64,000 bases of DNA from GCA-2705995 sp965661625 (lineage in GTDB: Bacteria; Bacteroidota; Bacteroidia; Flavobacteriales_G; Salibacteraceae): positions 117,890 through 181,889 of the forward strand of contig CBFIEM010000004.1 of the NCBI GenBank assembly GCA_965661625.1, written 5' to 3'. A program made the position numbers and the translations under genes. Of the stretch, positions 16,989 to 25,576 are shown piece by piece. Under the pieces are notes generated by a model. The model searched no databases and was not told where the DNA came from. It saw only the letters and a program-made list of their open reading frames with translations. The stretch's first letter is position 1, and every line of letters starts with the position of its first letter.

Positions 16989-17804
16989 TTAAGCGCGTCC
17001 ACCAGGGTTCATGGCATTAAGCATGTTTCCGTATACTGTATTCAACGAAGAAAGATTCTCAGATAACTCTGACATATTTTCTTTGTAACGCTTAGTATCT
17101 TCAACTGAAGCATTCAGATTTTCTAGAAGATTCTGAATACCTCCATACATAGAGTTTGTAACATCCATGTGCTCTGAAGAGCTTTTCAATTGAAGCTCAT
17201 ACACATTATTCAATGATGAAAGATTCTCTGATACCTTGCGTAAATTCTCCGCATAAGTCGCACCGTCCTCATTACTTACGGATAACCCCACAAGTGCTTC
17301 AGCAGCGTTTGCATATGAATCAGAAAGTGAACCAACATTTGTTGCTGCACTCTTAACATTGTCTACAAATTCATTCGTCGCACCTGCTGCATCTCCCAAA
17401 CTGTTCATGTTTGTAGCGGTATCATTTAAATTGCGCAGACCCGAGCCTAAACTTTCAATTAATTCAGGACCAATTTTAGCCTGTTCGAGCATTGAATCTA
17501 ATTCCTGAGTAGCACTTCCGCCGCCACCACCACGACTAACATGCTCCCCGTCATAATCTTCTGCTAGTTCAGGATAAACCAACTCCCATTGTGGGTCATC
17601 ATGCAACGGCTCGAATGCAGAGAAGAAGAAAATAATTGTCTCTGTACCAAGACCTGCAATTAACATAATATCTGATCCAGGATAGTGTTGCAGCTTAAAA
17701 AGTGCTCCTAGTACCACAACGGCACCACCTATACCGTAAAGTTTCGACATGAAGTTTTTCCACTTCTTACTTCCAGGTCTAAATCCAGTTATCTCCTTGC
17801 TCAT
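16989..17804 (-). CDS. gldL: type IX secretion motor subunit GldL
   Basis: Inner-membrane stator-like subunit that surrounds the GldM helix. Two transmembrane helices lie near residues 22-38 and 46-64; the second carries Glu55 (GTETIIFFFSA), matching the charged residue thought to handle protons. The cytoplasmic C-terminal half is predicted coiled-coil and contains repeated blocks of the form SENLSSLNxVY (near 195, 215 and 250), more regular than needed for a simple linker. 271 residues. Follows gldK after 55 bases. Confidence 0.94.
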   Translation of the reverse strand: MSKEITGFRPGSKKWKNFMSKLYGIGGAVVVLGALFKLQHYPGSDIMLIAGLGTETIIFFFSAFEPLHDDPQWELVYPELAEDYDGEHVSRGGGGGSATQELDSMLEQAKIGPELIESLGSGLRNLNDTATNMNSLGDAAGATNEFVDNVKSAATNVGSLSDSYANAAEALVGLSVSNEDGATYAENLRKVSENLSSLNNVYELQLKSSSEHMDVTNSMYGGIQNLLENLNASVEDTKRYKENMSELSENLSSLNTVYGNMLNAMNPGGRA

Positions 17805-17859
17805 GGCTCAAAATTTGGGTTATTTAATCTCTTATTAATGGTTTAACTAAAATTCGTAA

Positions 17860-19173
17860 TTATATCGCGTCGCCTTTGGCGCGGCCTAAGTAAGTTACAA
17901 CGTTTCTGAATCCAATGTAACACTTAGAGGTGTCTTGATATTCGTATGAACGCGTACCTGTTTGTATGTAATATCCTACATCTTTCCAAGAACCACCGCG
18001 TATAACTTTACGCTTGAATGTTGGAAGATCATTTGGGTCAGCATCATATTGGTAATCCATATTCAAATCATGTGCAAACGAATATGCAGACTCATCAAAA
18101 GCATTGTTAGTCCACTCTGCAACATTTCCTGACATGCAGTACAAGCCGTAATCGTTAGGTGAATAAGACAAGACTGGTACTGTGTGGAATCCACCATCAT
18201 CCACATAATTTCCTCTGAGAGGCTTAAAATTCGCCAAGAAACAACCTGCATCATTTCTGATGTAAGGACCACCCCATGGATAATGTGAAACATCTAAACC
18301 ACCTCGTGAAGCATATTCCCACTCGGACTCAGTTGGTAAACGAAAATCTTGAATAAGCGGAATTCGTGCCTTGTCTAGCGCACTATTCATCAGGTTTGTT
18401 CTCCAGCGTGAGAATGCTACGCACTGTTTCCAAGTAACACCTACAACAGGATAATCATCATAAGCTGGATGCCAAAAATACATATTGGTCATTGGCTCAT
18501 TAAACGAATAGGTGAAATCTGCCACCCAAGAAAGTGTATCCGGATAAACTCCAATCTCATCAGTTTTGATAAAGCTCGAACGATCCAAACCATCAGGCTC
18601 ACCATATTCGTGACGCATACGACCTTTTGCAGCCGCCATCCTGTAATCAATCCAAGACCATTGATAAATCAATCGACGTGTATCAATTTGGCGCTTCCCA
18701 TAATAACGCTCAGCAGGTGGATAATACATCACCTCAAGTGCATCGCGAATATCTTCATCATCAGAATCCCAAGGAATTTGCGCATCCCAATTTAATATCG
18801 GCTCATCACGATCATTACCATATTGATCCATAAGGATTAAATAATCCTCTTCATAGACCTCTCCTAATAATGTCAGAGCTATAGAATCTCTCACCCAATT
18901 TACAAATTGACGATACTCGTTATTGGTAATTTCTGTGTCATCCATATAGAATGCTTGAACAGAAACCGTTTTTGCCTTTGTAACGTGCGCATACGGTACA
19001 TCCTGATCATTCTCGCCCATGACAAAACTCCCCATAGGAATATAAACCATTCCATACGGATCAATATCAGACCAAGGCGGACGATTTAATACGCCTGTAA
19101 GTTCTCCCGATTCGCGCACACCGCACGACGAGAGTATACCTAAGAGGGCCAATACATACAACAATCGTTTCAT
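17860..19173 (-). CDS. gldK: type IX secretion lipoprotein GldK
   Basis: Outer-membrane lipoprotein that forms the periplasmic ring with GldN. Signal and lipobox LLGILSSC put the lipid Cys at residue 17. The rest is a formylglycine-generating-enzyme-like fold: MVYIPMGSFVMGEND near 43-57, DDTEITNNEYRQFVNWV, RLPTESEWEYASRGG, GNVAEWTNNAF and RGGSWKDVGYY. In GldK this fold is structural. First gene of gldKLMN; a terminator for the upstream porP lies 75 bases before its start, so it should have its own promoter in 19174-19248. Confidence 0.94.
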   Translation of the reverse strand: MKRLLYVLALLGILSSCGVRESGELTGVLNRPPWSDIDPYGMVYIPMGSFVMGENDQDVPYAHVTKAKTVSVQAFYMDDTEITNNEYRQFVNWVRDSIALTLLGEVYEEDYLILMDQYGNDRDEPILNWDAQIPWDSDDEDIRDALEVMYYPPAERYYGKRQIDTRRLIYQWSWIDYRMAAAKGRMRHEYGEPDGLDRSSFIKTDEIGVYPDTLSWVADFTYSFNEPMTNMYFWHPAYDDYPVVGVTWKQCVAFSRWRTNLMNSALDKARIPLIQDFRLPTESEWEYASRGGLDVSHYPWGGPYIRNDAGCFLANFKPLRGNYVDDGGFHTVPVLSYSPNDYGLYCMSGNVAEWTNNAFDESAYSFAHDLNMDYQYDADPNDLPTFKRKVIRGGSWKDVGYYIQTGTRSYEYQDTSKCYIGFRNVVTYLGRAKGDAI

Positions 19174-19248
19174 GCCAACTTATATTTAAGCTACAATGGT
19201 AGCTAATTTTCAACTAATAATTGTGGATAATTTCCTTGCTTCGCTCGT

Positions 19249-19280
19249 AAAAAAACGGCAATATACTCTTTTTATTGTCG
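19249..19280 (-). terminator. terminator after porP/sprF
   Basis: On the minus strand CGACAATA (19280-19273) pairs with TATTGCCG (19263-19256), with one G-T pair, followed by seven T. It falls between the PorP/SprF gene and gldK and so separates the two transcripts. Confidence 0.65.
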
Positions 19281-19283
19281 GTT

Positions 19284-20273
19284 TTACAAAAATCTCACGG
19301 TCTTATGAACCTCTCTTTTAATCTTAGGCTGGATACTAAAGCAGTACCCAATCATAATTTCGTGCGAGCCGCTACTGTGCTGTCTGAGAAGTGATGTAGT
19401 AACGTCATAAGAATAACCAACCTTCAAAGTACCGCCCTTAACTCCAGTACCAGCAAATGCATAGCGCAAACCAGCAGTAGGAATTATTGCGTCTTGGTAA
19501 CGGTAACTTAAGCCACCCCAAAACATCTCTTGGTACTCAATTAAAGCGCCGATATCGAAAGATGCTGAAACAGCATCCGTTCTCATAAACATATTTGGTT
19601 TTAATGTGAAGTCAGGGTTAATCTGATACTCATATCCAGCCATTAAGTAATAGTGTCTCACATTACCGTATCCAAAATTAGATGCAACTCCATTTGGATT
19701 CTCAGCTGTCTCTTGCAAATCAGACTGATTGATATGAGTTGAACTTAATCCGATATAAAGTTTTTTAGGTATTTCATAATAAAGACCGAAATCCATATCG
19801 AAAGCTAAATCTGACGCACCTGCATCAGGAATGCTTGGGTCGAAAGAGAAATCATCTACCGCATTCCAATCATTTGATATCGATTTATTAATCATGCCTA
19901 ACCCCAAACCAACTCTCAAATTCCCAGGACCTATGGCCACTGGTATTTTAAATGAATACGCTAGTTTGAAGCCAATTGTAGACTCTTGACCCAGCTTATC
20001 TGACAAAACAGAAAGCCCAACCCCATGAGACTGACCCAACCAAGGATCTGTAAAAGGCATGTGTGCAGTTAATAAGTAAGTTTCAGGTTTCCCATCAAAT
20101 CCTACCCATTGGTTTCTTCCTAGAAGATTCGCGCAAATAGCATCGTTACTTCCGGCAAAAGCAGGGTTTGGAAATAAACGATTGAAATAATTCTGGCTGA
20201 ATTGCGGATCCTGCTGCCCAAAAAGGACGCTAGTACTAGCGAAGAAAACAAAAATGAGTATAAGTTTCTTCAT
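19284..20273 (-). CDS. PorP/SprF-family outer-membrane protein
   Basis: Type IX secretion-associated barrel protein that links the outer membrane to the motor or handles surface adhesins. The ATG at 20273 opens a signal peptide (ILIFVFFASTSVLFGQ), so the longer frame to 20330 is not used. Family marks: QQDPQFSQNYFNRLFPNPAF just after the signal, GSNDAICANLLGRNQWVGFDG, and the glycine/aromatic strand-rich body ending in SHEIMIGYCF. 329 residues. Many Bacteroidota carry several paralogs; which cargo or complex this one serves cannot be read from sequence. Confidence 0.92.
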   Translation of the reverse strand: MKKLILIFVFFASTSVLFGQQDPQFSQNYFNRLFPNPAFAGSNDAICANLLGRNQWVGFDGKPETYLLTAHMPFTDPWLGQSHGVGLSVLSDKLGQESTIGFKLAYSFKIPVAIGPGNLRVGLGLGMINKSISNDWNAVDDFSFDPSIPDAGASDLAFDMDFGLYYEIPKKLYIGLSSTHINQSDLQETAENPNGVASNFGYGNVRHYYLMAGYEYQINPDFTLKPNMFMRTDAVSASFDIGALIEYQEMFWGGLSYRYQDAIIPTAGLRYAFAGTGVKGGTLKVGYSYDVTTSLLRQHSSGSHEIMIGYCFSIQPKIKREVHKTVRFL

Positions 20274-20396
20274 AAGAGAGTTTGGGTTTGTACGGTTTAA
20301 TTCGGTTAACTCGCTCGCTAAAATACTCAAATAATTTTTCGGACAAAAATTTTTTTAACAATGTGCATTTGAGCTGAGCATCAGGTTTGTGGATAG

Positions 20397-21566
20397 TTAC
20401 AGCATGCGTTCATAGGTTTTCAACCATAGGTCAGGCATTTGATCTTCGCAAGCCTCACGATAATCCTTGTATGAACAAGGCACCATCTGATGCCTTTTGA
20501 AGACATTCCCATTCTTTGCGGGAGAAGGAACATTCATCCACCACCTATCTGTTTTCAAGCTTTTGTAGAAGACAATCTCTTGTTCATGCTCTGTTAAATT
20601 TACACGATACTTGAGGTACTGCCGATTTTCATCTAGCGGCATATCATCTTTTCTGGTTGAGTACCCATCAATGAAATACCAGAGCATTTGTGCGAGCAGG
20701 TCTGCTGTTTGATTATTTCGATCCAGCTCGGGGTGATACTCATAAATACCGAACGATGTTAACTTATCACTAATTCCAGCATAGCGAGCAACTTGACAGA
20801 TCTCGTCAGAAGTAAGGCCATTTGGAGTGCTACGATAAGTCCCTGGAGCATCTGCAGCCTTTATGGAACTTGAATCAATCGAAACGATATCAGCATTGCG
20901 AACAATAGGCTCAACATCTTCAACATCGGACCTTACCCTTCCCAACCTTAATGAGTCAAACTTCAATTGGCTCATTAAATCATAGATATCCTCATCAACG
21001 AAATATTGCTGTTGTCCAATGTTGGCATAATTGAACAAGTAATTCGGCTGATGAAGCAAGACTCGAGTGAGGTAGTTCATAGCGTCCATTGGCTCATTCG
21101 AGTTATCACCAACATCGAACCTGCGGTCAACTGTAACGAGATTAACAATCATTTCCAGCTTTTCATAGCCTAAATAATTGGCATAGGTAATGTCTTGACT
21201 TCCACCAATGATAACAGGGATGCAGTTGAGCTTAATTAATGTACTGACTATATCAGCAACAGCATGAAAGGTGTCTTCCTTCTCTGCACCTGGCATAACA
21301 TCACCTATGTCATATACTTTACCGAACGTATTACTCCAGTAAAGTTGATGAAGGGATTTCCGAATGCGATTTACTCCTTCTTCCGATCCACCGTGATTTC
21401 GCACCCCTCGATCTTCATGCACTCCAAATAAGACAACCCCAGGTTCATCGAAACTAGGAATAGGCTCTCCTTCACTGAAGGATAACACTTTAGACCCAAA
21501 CTGTCCGGTGCTAAACTCATCCCTAAAATTAGAAGATAGCGGCTTGAGGTAAATCGAAAGATCCAT
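20397..21566 (-). CDS. arginase-fold protein, probably not an active metallohydrolase
   Basis: Member of the arginase/agmatinase/formiminoglutamase superfamily, 389 residues, by the GVHEDRGVRNHGG segment (48-60), IIGGSQDITYANY (119-131), VTVDRRFD (144-151) and SIDSSSIKAADAPG (229-242). Active members bind two Mn ions through GGDH, DAHxD and SxDxD. Here the first His is Gln124, the second is Arg149 and the second Asp of the last motif is Ser233, so three of six ligands are missing. It overlaps topA by one base and is followed by the porP/gld genes. A structural or regulatory role is inferred; annotation as formimidoylglutamase would be misleading. Confidence 0.8.
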   Translation of the reverse strand: MDLSIYLKPLSSNFRDEFSTGQFGSKVLSFSEGEPIPSFDEPGVVLFGVHEDRGVRNHGGSEEGVNRIRKSLHQLYWSNTFGKVYDIGDVMPGAEKEDTFHAVADIVSTLIKLNCIPVIIGGSQDITYANYLGYEKLEMIVNLVTVDRRFDVGDNSNEPMDAMNYLTRVLLHQPNYLFNYANIGQQQYFVDEDIYDLMSQLKFDSLRLGRVRSDVEDVEPIVRNADIVSIDSSSIKAADAPGTYRSTPNGLTSDEICQVARYAGISDKLTSFGIYEYHPELDRNNQTADLLAQMLWYFIDGYSTRKDDMPLDENRQYLKYRVNLTEHEQEIVFYKSLKTDRWWMNVPSPAKNGNVFKRHQMVPCSYKDYREACEDQMPDLWLKTYERML

Positions 21567-23884
21567 TACTTCTTAGTTTTACGTGCTGTTCTTCGCTTCG
21601 TTTTTGGTTGATTTTCAGCTAACTCCGTGCACTGCTCTAATGTAAGATCAGCAGGCTCTACATCTTTGGGAATCTTGACATTTTGCTTCCCAAACTTGAT
21701 GTAGGGTCCATACCTCCCGTTCAAAACTTTCACATCTGGATTTTCGTCAAACGTCTTAATCGTATTTCGCGCAGCTTCTTCTCGTTTAAACTTAATTAGC
21801 TCAATAGCACGATCAAGTGTAACAGTCATAGGATCGTCACCATCATCGGCTTTTAATGAAACAAAAACCCCATCATGCCGTATATATGGGCCAAACCTAC
21901 CAATAGCTGCCGATACTTCTTTCTCTTCAAACTGTCCTAATTTACGCGGAAGCTTAAACAAGTCTAACGCTTCTTCAAATGTTATTGAAGAGATACTTTG
22001 GTTCTTCAGTAATGATGCAAATTTGGGTTTCTCCTCATCATCCACAGAACCTATTTGTACCATTGGTCCAAACCTACCAATACGCGCAATAAGTGGTTTT
22101 CCAGATTCAGGGTCTATCCCGAGTTCTCGCTCTCCAGTTGCGCGCTCAGAGTTCTCCAACGTATCTTCTACCCGACTATGGAATGGACCGTAAAAACTAT
22201 CGATCATTTTATTCCACTCTAGCTGCCCATTAGCGATATCATCAAATTCCTTTTCTACATTCGCTGTAAAATTATAATCCATTATCCGATCGAAGTGATC
22301 AACAAGAAAGTCGTTTACCACAGCACCTATATCTGTTGGGAATAATTTATTTCGCTCCCTACCCGTGATTTCACTTAACGTAGTTGCAGCTAACCTTTCA
22401 TCCTTTAAGACTAACTCTTGATAATTACGTGCCACTCCATCGCGTTCAGTTTTTTCAACATACCCTCGCTTCTGAATGGTTGAGATTGTGGGTGCATAAG
22501 TTGATGGTCTACCAATTCCTAACTCCTCCAACTTCCTTACTAAAGAAGCTTCCGTATACCTTGGCGGGTGTTTTGAAAAACGCTCTGTGGCTGTAATCGT
22601 TTCTCGAGAAAGGATTTGGCCAATAGAAACTAATGGAAGTAAACCCGTGTTTTCGTCTTCTTCGTTTTCATCATCGGTTCCCTCAAGGTAAACCTTAAGA
22701 AACCCATCAAATTTGATTACCTCACCAGTAGCAACAAACTGCTCATCGCTTCCTGTTACTTTAATTCTAATGGTTGTTTTTTCCAATTCAGCCTCTGCCA
22801 TTTGAGACGCAACTGTTCTTTTCCATATGAGATCGTATAGTCGCTTTTCACCATTATCACCGCCTGCATGATGCTGCTCCATGTAGACAGGTCGAATAGC
22901 CTCGTGAGCTTCTTGTGCACCTTTAGATTTAGTAGAAAAACTTCTTGGATGTGCATATTGCTCTCCATAAGAGCTAATGATTTCAGCCTGAGCAGCATTA
23001 ACGGCAGTCTCTGATAAATTCAAGGAATCTGTACGCATATATGTAATCTTACCCGCTTCGTAAAGCTTTTGCGCAACTACCATTGTTTGATTCACGCTGA
23101 ACCCTAGCTTGCGTGATGCTTCCTGCTGGAGTGTAGAGGTGGTAAAAGGTGCGGCAGGCTTTCTTTTTAGCGGTTTCTTTTGAAGGTCACTAACCTCATA
23201 TGTCGCTGTTTTGCAAACTTCTAAAAAGGCATTTGCCTCTGCCTCCGTTTTAAATCGCTTTCCTAATTCAGCCTTAATCTGCTCTCCTTTCTCTGTGGAA
23301 AAATAGCCAACTACCCTATATGATGATTGAGCTTTGAAGTTTTGGATCTCTCGCTCACGTTCAACAATAAGGCGAACTGTTACCGACTGAACACGACCTG
23401 CCGATAAGGATGGTTTAACCTTTTTCCAAAGCACAGGTGACAACTCAAAACCGACCAATCGATCTAACACTCTTCTTGCTTGCTGCGCGTTAACTAAGTC
23501 TAGATTTATGGACCTAGAATTTTCAATTGCCTTTAAGATTGCACCTTTTGTAATCTCATTAAAAACAATTCGTTTTGTAGCTTCTGGCTTTAATCCCAGC
23601 ACTTCATACAAGTGCCAGCTGATTGCTTCACCTTCGCGATCCTCATCCGTTGCAAGCCATACCACATCTGATTTCTTAGCAAGCTTTTTCAATTCAGAAA
23701 TGACAGCCTTTTTATCTGGGAGCACTTCATAATTCGGTTCAAAAGCATGCTCTAAGTCTATAGCTAATCCCTTTTTAGGTAAATCCCGAACATGTCCATA
23801 GCTCGACTTTACGACGAAATCTTTCCCTAAAAATCCTTCAATTGTCTTTGCCTTTGCAGGTGACTCTACGATCACTAAATTCAT
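21566..23884 (-). CDS. topA: DNA topoisomerase I
   Basis: Type IA topoisomerase that relaxes negative supercoils. In 772 residues: TOPRIM domain with Glu7 and LATDEDREGEAI (D80, D82, E84), the nucleophile Tyr282 in KITYMRTDS, and SLSAGRVQSV at 159-168. The C-terminal part has no zinc fingers; instead three repeats of the type IGRFGP or NGRYGP (near 612, 668 and 727) make up the alternative topoisomerase C-terminal domain. It ends in a Lys/Arg-rich tail. Divergent from miaB. Confidence 0.95.
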   Translation of the reverse strand: MNLVIVESPAKAKTIEGFLGKDFVVKSSYGHVRDLPKKGLAIDLEHAFEPNYEVLPDKKAVISELKKLAKKSDVVWLATDEDREGEAISWHLYEVLGLKPEATKRIVFNEITKGAILKAIENSRSINLDLVNAQQARRVLDRLVGFELSPVLWKKVKPSLSAGRVQSVTVRLIVEREREIQNFKAQSSYRVVGYFSTEKGEQIKAELGKRFKTEAEANAFLEVCKTATYEVSDLQKKPLKRKPAAPFTTSTLQQEASRKLGFSVNQTMVVAQKLYEAGKITYMRTDSLNLSETAVNAAQAEIISSYGEQYAHPRSFSTKSKGAQEAHEAIRPVYMEQHHAGGDNGEKRLYDLIWKRTVASQMAEAELEKTTIRIKVTGSDEQFVATGEVIKFDGFLKVYLEGTDDENEEDENTGLLPLVSIGQILSRETITATERFSKHPPRYTEASLVRKLEELGIGRPSTYAPTISTIQKRGYVEKTERDGVARNYQELVLKDERLAATTLSEITGRERNKLFPTDIGAVVNDFLVDHFDRIMDYNFTANVEKEFDDIANGQLEWNKMIDSFYGPFHSRVEDTLENSERATGERELGIDPESGKPLIARIGRFGPMVQIGSVDDEEKPKFASLLKNQSISSITFEEALDLFKLPRKLGQFEEKEVSAAIGRFGPYIRHDGVFVSLKADDGDDPMTVTLDRAIELIKFKREEAARNTIKTFDENPDVKVLNGRYGPYIKFGKQNVKIPKDVEPADLTLEQCTELAENQPKTKRRTARKTKK

Positions 23885-24010
23885 AAACTTACTAGTTGCG
23901 AAATCCGCCCATATATAAAGGTATAGTGAACTTCATATGTTTTGCAAAGTAAAGGCAATCAATACCGATTGAGCAAGCTCACACAAAAACCTATTGGATA
24001 TTTAAAAAGA

Positions 24011-24031
24011 TTATTTATCATAGATAAATAA
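24011..24031. promoter_or_regulatory. perfect inverted repeat between topA and miaB
   Basis: TTATTTATC at 24011-24019, spacer ATA, GATAAATAA at 24023-24031. The 9-bp arms are exact, there is no T tract next to it that would make it a terminator, and it sits midway in a 241-base divergent promoter region. It has the size of an operator for a dimeric repressor. Confidence 0.4.
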
Positions 24032-24072
24032 GGTGGTAATAAACTTTTTTGAAAATCTGTTTTACCTGCCAT

Positions 24073-24103
24073 TTTGACACCGCACTGTTTTTGGCTAGTT
24101 TTG
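24073..24103 (+). promoter_or_regulatory. promoter for miaB operon
   Basis: TTTG at 24073-24076 and TAGTTTTG at 24096-24103 with a 19-base spacer, an exact match to the Bacteroidota promoter. Initiation near 24110 leaves a short leader before the ATG at 24126. Confidence 0.7.
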
Positions 24104-24125
24104 CATGCTCTAAATGAATCAGTAG

Positions 24126-25574
24126 ATGGAAGGATTACACGCAGGTGACAAGGTTATTGAAGAGAATCGTCAAGGAGAGGCGACAATTATTGATGGTTCA
24201 GGCAAGAAAAAACTATACCTCGAGAGCTATGGCTGTCAAATGAATTTTGCAGACAGCGAAGTGGTAGCGTCTATTTTGTCGAAAGCGGGATATGCAACAG
24301 TACCAAATCAAGAAGACGCAGATGTCGTGCTTTTGAATACTTGTGCAATCAGAGAAAATGCTGAGCAACGTGTAAGGAACAGGCTAGCACAATTCCACCG
24401 CACAAAACGGGAGAACCCTAAATTGGTTATTGGTGTGCTAGGCTGCATGGCTGAACGACTGAAGACTCAGCTCCTTGAAGAAGAAAAACTTGTAGACCTT
24501 ATTGCTGGGCCCGATGCATACAGAGAACTCCCTGGACTAATCGATGAAGTTGAAGGTGGACAAAAGGCAGCAAATGTACTCTTGTCCCGCGAAGAAACTT
24601 ACGCCGACATATCTCCTGTTCGATTAGATAAGAACGGGGTTACCTCTTTTGTTTCAATAATGAGAGGTTGTGATAACATGTGTAGCTTTTGTGTTGTGCC
24701 TTTCACCCGCGGCCGCGAAAGGAGCCGAGACCCACACACAATTGTTGAGGAAGCTACAGACTTGTTCAATAAAGGGTACAGGGAAGTTACTCTTCTTGGG
24801 CAAAATGTGGACTCATACAGGTGGAACATGACTAGCAAAGGTCGAATCAAAGACGAGTCTAAGCCTACTGTCAATTTTGCTCAACTACTGGAAATGGTAG
24901 CACAAGTTTCTCCTGATTTAAGAATACGCTTCTCAACGTCTCATCCAAAGGACATGCTGGACGACGTTCTTGAAATGATGGCGAAGTACGAAAATATATG
25001 TGACTACATTCACCTTCCAGTGCAAAGTGGGAGTTCAGCAGTTTTGAAAAACATGAATCGAGGGTATACGCGAGAATGGTACCTTGATCGGATAGCAGCA
25101 ATTCGTCGCATTATTCCAGCATGTGCAATATCAACAGATATCATGACTGGATTTTGTGGTGAAACTGAAGCACAGCATCAAGAAACCGTGAGCTTGATGC
25201 ATGAAGTAGCTTATGACTTTGCATATATGTTCAAATACTCAGAAAGGCCTCGAACTTTAGCTGAGCGTAAACTTGAAGACGATGTTTCCGAAGCTGATAA
25301 AACCAGGAGATTACAAGAAATTATTGCTGTTCAGCAAGAACATTCATTGAAAAGCAATCAACGAGCAGTAGGTAAAATCTATAAAGTTTTAGTTGAAGGC
25401 CTATCCAAAAGATCTGATGAACATGTTTTTGGACGGAACTCTCAGAATCAAGTTATTGTTTTTCCCAGAGAATCGTTTCAAGCTGGTGATTACGTAAATG
25501 TCCAAGTTCAGGACTGTACAGCAGCTACGTTATTAGGAAAGGCAGTGAGCAAAGAAGAGACTGTATTCGCATAA
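24126..25574 (+). CDS. miaB: tRNA 2-methylthioadenosine synthase MiaB
   Basis: Radical-SAM methylthiotransferase that modifies i6A37 in tRNAs reading UNN codons. In 482 residues: N-terminal UPF0004 domain with Cys37, Cys73 and Cys107 for the auxiliary cluster, radical-SAM motif GCDNMCSFC (Cys182, 186, 189), and a C-terminal TRAM domain. MiaB hallmarks are YGCQMNFADSE and RGRERSRDP. Starts about 15 bases downstream of the predicted transcription start. First gene of a same-strand run with the sigma-54 activator, lptE and secG. Confidence 0.95.
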   Translation: MEGLHAGDKVIEENRQGEATIIDGSGKKKLYLESYGCQMNFADSEVVASILSKAGYATVPNQEDADVVLLNTCAIRENAEQRVRNRLAQFHRTKRENPKLVIGVLGCMAERLKTQLLEEEKLVDLIAGPDAYRELPGLIDEVEGGQKAANVLLSREETYADISPVRLDKNGVTSFVSIMRGCDNMCSFCVVPFTRGRERSRDPHTIVEEATDLFNKGYREVTLLGQNVDSYRWNMTSKGRIKDESKPTVNFAQLLEMVAQVSPDLRIRFSTSHPKDMLDDVLEMMAKYENICDYIHLPVQSGSSAVLKNMNRGYTREWYLDRIAAIRRIIPACAISTDIMTGFCGETEAQHQETVSLMHEVAYDFAYMFKYSERPRTLAERKLEDDVSEADKTRRLQEIIAVQQEHSLKSNQRAVGKIYKVLVEGLSKRSDEHVFGRNSQNQVIVFPRESFQAGDYVNVQVQDCTAATLLGKAVSKEETVFA

Positions 25575-25576
25575 CT

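Noticed and set aside
20331..20396. Promoter for porP/sprF
   Set aside because: AATTTTTG on the minus strand near 20344 misses the consensus and no properly spaced TTTG is present, so no site is claimed.
22756..22998. Minus-strand ORF inside topA in another frame
   Set aside because: Overlaps the intact topA frame on the same strand without any supporting motif.
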